Source: Streptomyces sp. NBC_01216 (GTDB taxonomy: Bacteria > Actinomycetota > Actinomycetes > Streptomycetales > Streptomycetaceae). From it: a stretch of 64,000 nucleotides of DNA. Both the position numbers and the translations under genes were made by a program. Shown one piece after another: positions 60,502 through 64,000 of the stretch (positions are counted from its first letter, which is position 1; every line of letters starts with the position of its first letter). The stretch is from positions 2,170,001 to 2,234,000 of the forward strand of contig NZ_CP108677.1 in the NCBI RefSeq assembly GCF_035994945.1, read 5' to 3'. The notes under the pieces are model-generated. The model was not told where the DNA came from and did not search any database. It saw nothing but the letters and a program-made list of their open reading frames with translations.

Positions 60502-62604
60502 ATGCTGACGGGGATCGAGGAGGTCGACTGGGCGTCGCTGGGACATGCGTACGGTCCCGCGGACGACGTGCCGGAGCTGTTGCGGGGGCTGGCCTCGGCC
60601 GATCCCGCGGAACGGGAACTCGCCCTCGACGGGATGTACGGCTCGGTGCACCACCAGGGCGACGTGTACGACTCGACGCTCGCCTGCATCCCCTTCCTCC
60701 TCGAACTCGTCGCCGACCCGGAGGTCCAGGACCGCGGCGCGATCGTGGAACTCCTCACCAGCATCGGCGGGATCGACCTCGGCGGCGACGACGAACTGGA
60801 CGCGCTCGACCCGGACGACGAGGAGTTCATCGGCGCGGCGAACTACGCGATGGCCTCGGCGGCGGTGGCGGCCGGGTCGGACGTCTTCCTCGGCCTGGCC
60901 GGCGACCCGGACCGGGAGGTGCGGCTGGCGGCGCCGTGCGCGCTCGCCTCCCTGCACCCCGAGCCCGGCCGCGTCCTGACCCTGCTGCGGGAGCGGCTCA
61001 CGGTCGAACGCGACACGGAGGTGCGGCTCGCGCTGGTGGAAGGTGTCGGACGGATCGCGCGGCGGCACGAGTCGCTGCGCGCCGAGACCGTCGACTGGCT
61101 CGGCTGGCTCACGCGCGCGGCCCACGCGCCCGGACTGCGGCTCGCCGCGCTGGCCCAGCTCGCCCGGTGCGCGCCGGCGGAAGTCCCGGACGATGTCGTG
61201 GAGCGGGTGACCGGACTGCTGGAGGAGGTGCGGACCGCGCCGCCCGAGCCGACCGCCCACGACGGCGGGGCCCGGACCTGCCCGCCGTCCCTCGCGGGGC
61301 AGGTCAGCGAGTTCCTGGAGGAACACGCGGCCGACCGGTCGACGCCCTGGGCCGACGAACTGCTGCGCACCCTGCACACCGCGCTCGACGACCGCGTCGA
61401 GGACCGGATCGCCCTGGTGCTCGCCCAGTTGCGCAGCCCGAACCCCGGCCGGCGCGCGGACGCGATCTGGCTGTGCGGCGGTCTGATACGGATGTGGCGC
61501 GGCCCGTACGAGGAGGTGGTGCGGCTCGTCGGCGCGCAGCTCGTCGATCCCGATCCGCGGCTGCGTGACGCCGCGGCTTCCTTTCTGGAGCGGCTGTTCG
61601 AGCTGACCGCCCCGGCCGCCGACACCCTGGCGAAGTGGCTCGCCGTCGGCCCGCCGCGGCCGACGGGCGGAGCGCACGGCGAGCGTCCCGACCGGCGGGG
61701 GGCACTGCTCGCCCTCACCCGTTCCGGTGACGCGCGGGCCGTTCCGCTGCTCGCCCGCGCGCTGGCGGGACCCGAGGTGCCGCGCGAACTGCTGTACGCG
61801 CTCGACGCGCTGGGCCCGGCCGCCGTGCCGCTGACCCCGGCGCTACGCCGGCGGCTGGCCGCGGTCGCGCTCGACGAGCGCCTCTACGACAACGCCGCGC
61901 CACTGCTCTTCGCGCTGACCGCGGTCCGGGGCGTCCACGCCCTGCCCGAGGTGCTGCGCGTGCTGCGCGGGGCGCCGTCGAACCGGCGGGACTGGGTGCA
62001 GGAGGCGGCGCTGAAGGCGGTCGCGGCCTTCGGCCCGGCGGCCCGGGAGGCGGCGCCCGACCTGCTGCCCGACCTGCGGTCGCTGCTGGCGGGCGGCTCG
62101 GCGACGGTCGCCACGAAGGCGGCGCTCGCGCTGTGGTCGGTGGAGGGTGACGTCGCGGCGGTGTTGCCGGCACTGGAGGAGTGGCTACGGCCGGGAGTCT
62201 CCGATCCGGACCGCTGCGCGGCGGCCGGGGCGCTGGGCGCGATCGGCCCGGCGGCGGCCGGCGGCGCGCCCGCGCTGCGCCACGGCCTCACGGCGCGGGA
62301 CCTGTGGGTACGGGTGGGAAGCGCGGCGGCCCTGTGGCGGGTGACCGGCGACGCGGAGGCTGCCCTTCCGGTGCTGCTCGCGGCCTGGGAGGAGAACCGG
62401 CACGCGCGGGTGGCCATCGCGGAGTGCCTGGCGGAGATGGGGCCCGCGGCGGCGGAGGCGGAGTGGGTGATCCGCTCGGAACTGGCGCGGAACCGCCGCC
62501 ACAACGCCCGGGAGAACGGCTCCGGAAGTCATGACATCCACGAGGACGAGAAGCTCCTCACGTTCTGCCGGGCGGCCCTCGCCCGGATGGAACGGGGGCG
62601 CTGA
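60502..62604 (+). CDS. HEAT-repeat protein
   Basis: 700 residues from ATG 60502, chosen because the family begins near GIEEVDWASLGHAYG; the open frame extends to 60331 without a site. Repeated helical pairs rich in Ala/Leu/Arg run throughout (RLAALAQLARCAPAEVPDDV; ALDALGPAAVPLTPALRRRL; AAGALGAIGPAAAGGAPAL; ECLAEMGPAAAEAEWVI). The N-terminal part (DGMYGSVHHQGDVYDSTLAC) is typical of an actinobacterial family of unknown role. HEAT solenoids bind proteins or DNA. No enzyme motif was found. Confidence 0.82.
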   Translation: MLTGIEEVDWASLGHAYGPADDVPELLRGLASADPAERELALDGMYGSVHHQGDVYDSTLACIPFLLELVADPEVQDRGAIVELLTSIGGIDLGGDDELDALDPDDEEFIGAANYAMASAAVAAGSDVFLGLAGDPDREVRLAAPCALASLHPEPGRVLTLLRERLTVERDTEVRLALVEGVGRIARRHESLRAETVDWLGWLTRAAHAPGLRLAALAQLARCAPAEVPDDVVERVTGLLEEVRTAPPEPTAHDGGARTCPPSLAGQVSEFLEEHAADRSTPWADELLRTLHTALDDRVEDRIALVLAQLRSPNPGRRADAIWLCGGLIRMWRGPYEEVVRLVGAQLVDPDPRLRDAAASFLERLFELTAPAADTLAKWLAVGPPRPTGGAHGERPDRRGALLALTRSGDARAVPLLARALAGPEVPRELLYALDALGPAAVPLTPALRRRLAAVALDERLYDNAAPLLFALTAVRGVHALPEVLRVLRGAPSNRRDWVQEAALKAVAAFGPAAREAAPDLLPDLRSLLAGGSATVATKAALALWSVEGDVAAVLPALEEWLRPGVSDPDRCAAAGALGAIGPAAAGGAPALRHGLTARDLWVRVGSAAALWRVTGDAEAALPVLLAAWEENRHARVAIAECLAEMGPAAAEAEWVIRSELARNRRHNARENGSGSHDIHEDEKLLTFCRAALARMERGR

Positions 62605-62801
62605 CCGGTCCCGGCGGGGCTCCGCCGACCACCAGGCGGAGAGAACCACACTCAAGAGGCAGAAAGGACCCGCCTCGGGACCCCGGGGCGAGACCGACCC
62701 CCCGGACGCGCGTGAGGAGCGTCCACGGGACTGACCCTCACCGGACGGCACACCGTCACACAAAAGGGACATAAGGCTTACTGCTTGCTACGTTGCGGAC
62801 C

Positions 62802-64000
62802 ATGACCGCAACACGAGCGGACGCTCCCCCGCCCGGGCTACGCACCCCGAAGCGCCGCGGCGTGGAACTCTCCCTCCTCGTCTGCGCCGTCCTCATCTCC
62901 GTCTTCGGCTACGCCGACGTGGGCCTCGCCAGGAACGGAGCCGTCCCCCCGGACGCCGCCCGCTACGGCGCCGGGCTCGGGCTCCTCGCGCTGCTCGCCC
63001 ACCTCGCCGTACGCTTCCGCGCCCCGTACGCCGACCCGCTGCTCCTGCCGATCGCCGTGCTGCTCAACGGCCTGGGCCTGGTGCTGATCTACCGGCTCGA
63101 CCTGGAGACCCCAGGCGACCCGGCCGCACCCACCCAGTTGGACTGGTCGACGCTCGGGGTCGGCCTGTTCATCACCGTGGTCGTCCTGCTGCGCGACCAC
63201 CGGGTGCTCCAGCGGTACGCCTACCTCTCGGTGGCCGCCGCCCTGGCCCTGATGGTCGTGCCGATCTTCTTCCCGGCCGTGAACGGCGCCCGGATCTGGA
63301 TCCGTGCCGGCGGACTGTCCTTCCAGCCCGGGGAGTTCGCCAAGATCCTGCTGGCCGTCTTCTTCGCCGCCTATCTCGCCGCCAACCGCCACGCGCTGGC
63401 GTACACCGGCCGCAGGATCTGGCGGCTGCGACTCCCCGCCGGCCGGGTACTCGGCCCGATCGTCGCGATCTGGGCGGTCAGCGTGGGCGTCCTGGTCCTG
63501 GAACGCGACCTGGGCACCTCACTGCTCTTCTTCGGACTCTTCGTGATCATGCTGTACGTGGCGACCGGCCGCACCGGCTGGATCGCGGTCGGCCTGCTGC
63601 TGGCGGCCGTGGGCGCGTTCGCGGTCGGCACCCTCGAACCGCATGTGCACGGCCGGGTCGAGGACTGGCTCGACCCCTACGCCTCCATCGAAGCGGGCGA
63701 CGGCCCCGGTCAGCTCGCCCAGTCGCTGTTCTCCTTCGCCGCGGGCGGGACGCTCGGCACCGGGCTCGGCCTCGGGAACTCCATCCTCATCGGCTTCGCC
63801 GCCAAGTCAGACTTCATCCTCGCGACGGCGGGCGAGGAACTCGGGCTCGTCGGCCTGACCGCCCTGTTCCTGCTGTACGCGCTGCTCGTAGCCCGCGGCT
63901 ACCGCGCCGGACTCGCCCTGCGCGACCCCTTCGGCCGACTGCTCGCGACAGGGCTCGCCTCGATCCTGGCGTTGCAGGTCTTCGTCATCGCGGGCGGGGT
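62802..64000 (+). CDS. FtsW/RodA/SpoVE (SEDS) family protein, 3'-truncated by the window edge
   Basis: 399 residues visible, start ATG 62802. Many membrane helices and SEDS signatures are present: VPIFFPAVNGARIWIRAGGLSFQPGEFAKILLAVF (quoted in part: NGARIWIRAGGLSFQPGEF), LERDLGTSLLFFGLF with the conserved Asp, and QLAQSLFSFAAGGTLGTGLG. These proteins polymerise lipid II glycan chains in cell-wall synthesis, paired with a class B penicillin-binding protein, which in Streptomyces usually follows directly and is beyond this window. Confidence 0.92.
   Translation, partial: MTATRADAPPPGLRTPKRRGVELSLLVCAVLISVFGYADVGLARNGAVPPDAARYGAGLGLLALLAHLAVRFRAPYADPLLLPIAVLLNGLGLVLIYRLDLETPGDPAAPTQLDWSTLGVGLFITVVVLLRDHRVLQRYAYLSVAAALALMVVPIFFPAVNGARIWIRAGGLSFQPGEFAKILLAVFFAAYLAANRHALAYTGRRIWRLRLPAGRVLGPIVAIWAVSVGVLVLERDLGTSLLFFGLFVIMLYVATGRTGWIAVGLLLAAVGAFAVGTLEPHVHGRVEDWLDPYASIEAGDGPGQLAQSLFSFAAGGTLGTGLGLGNSILIGFAAKSDFILATAGEELGLVGLTALFLLYALLVARGYRAGLALRDPFGRLLATGLASILALQVFVIAGG

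Overview
The window is high-GC actinobacterial DNA, almost certainly a Streptomyces chromosome. The evidence is strong third-position GC bias, GTG/TTG starts, many 4-base ATGA/GTGA stop-start overlaps, and typical families (DesK/NarL kinase with LuxR regulator, WYL and CGNR regulators, griselysin-like M4 peptidase, Ku with a Lys/Ala tail). All calls come from reading the sequence; no database search was possible.

Layout. (1) 1-6.9 kb is a worn region: the end of a heavy-metal P-type ATPase fused to a hemerythrin domain, decayed remnants of an AAA ATPase and its subtilisin partner, a long perfect hairpin, an IS701-type transposase scrap, one large intact GmrSD-like (DUF262/HNH) protein with an alkyltransferase-like domain, and a broken secreted-protein gene. 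(2) 7-11.1 kb is an aldehyde dehydrogenase / SRPBCC / flavin monooxygenase-SRPBCC operon. (3) 11.5-14.4 kb holds a LuxR response regulator and a histidine kinase around a small membrane protein. (4) 14.5-26.4 kb is one minus-strand run, read 26.4 to 14.5: an HK97-fold (encapsulin-like) shell protein, PAPS-type sulfotransferase, SDR, fused amino-group-carrier kinase/peptidase, APS kinase, both ATP sulfurylase subunits, then an azole RiPP set (short Cys/Thr precursor, fused ThiF-like/YcaO cyclodehydratase, SagB dehydrogenase). (5) 26.6-34.7 kb, plus strand, divergent from the shell gene: LysR regulator, LysW-like amino-group carrier protein, LysX ligase, LysY reductase, split transketolase, acyl-CoA ligase and acyl-CoA dehydrogenase. 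(6) 34.8-39.9 kb: CGNR and WYL regulators, DHA2 exporter, FAD monooxygenase, VOC protein. (7) 40.2-54.7 kb, minus strand: an eleven-gene set resembling benzoxazole (caboxamycin/UK-1/A33853) clusters: salicylate synthase, KAS III-like protein, AMP ligase, carrier protein, amidohydrolase, SDR, PhzD-like isochorismatase, PhzE-like synthase, second KAS III-like protein (active Cys replaced by Ser), DAHP synthase, and an A-PCP NRPS. (8) 55-64 kb returns to housekeeping-type genes: a catalytically gutted M4 peptidase, an ATP-grasp protein, Ku and two LigD parts, a HEAT-repeat protein and the start of a FtsW/RodA gene.

Working model. Parts 4 and 5 would build an unusual amino acid from glutamate on the carrier protein: LysX ligation, phosphorylation by the kinase half of the fusion, LysY reduction to a semialdehyde, two-carbon extension by the split transketolase, SDR reduction, sulfation with locally made PAPS, and release by the peptidase half. 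The shell protein may compartmentalise some step. Part 7 would make salicylate and 3-hydroxyanthranilate and join them to a benzoxazole. Whether parts 4, 5 and 7 make one hybrid molecule or two or three products cannot be decided from sequence alone.
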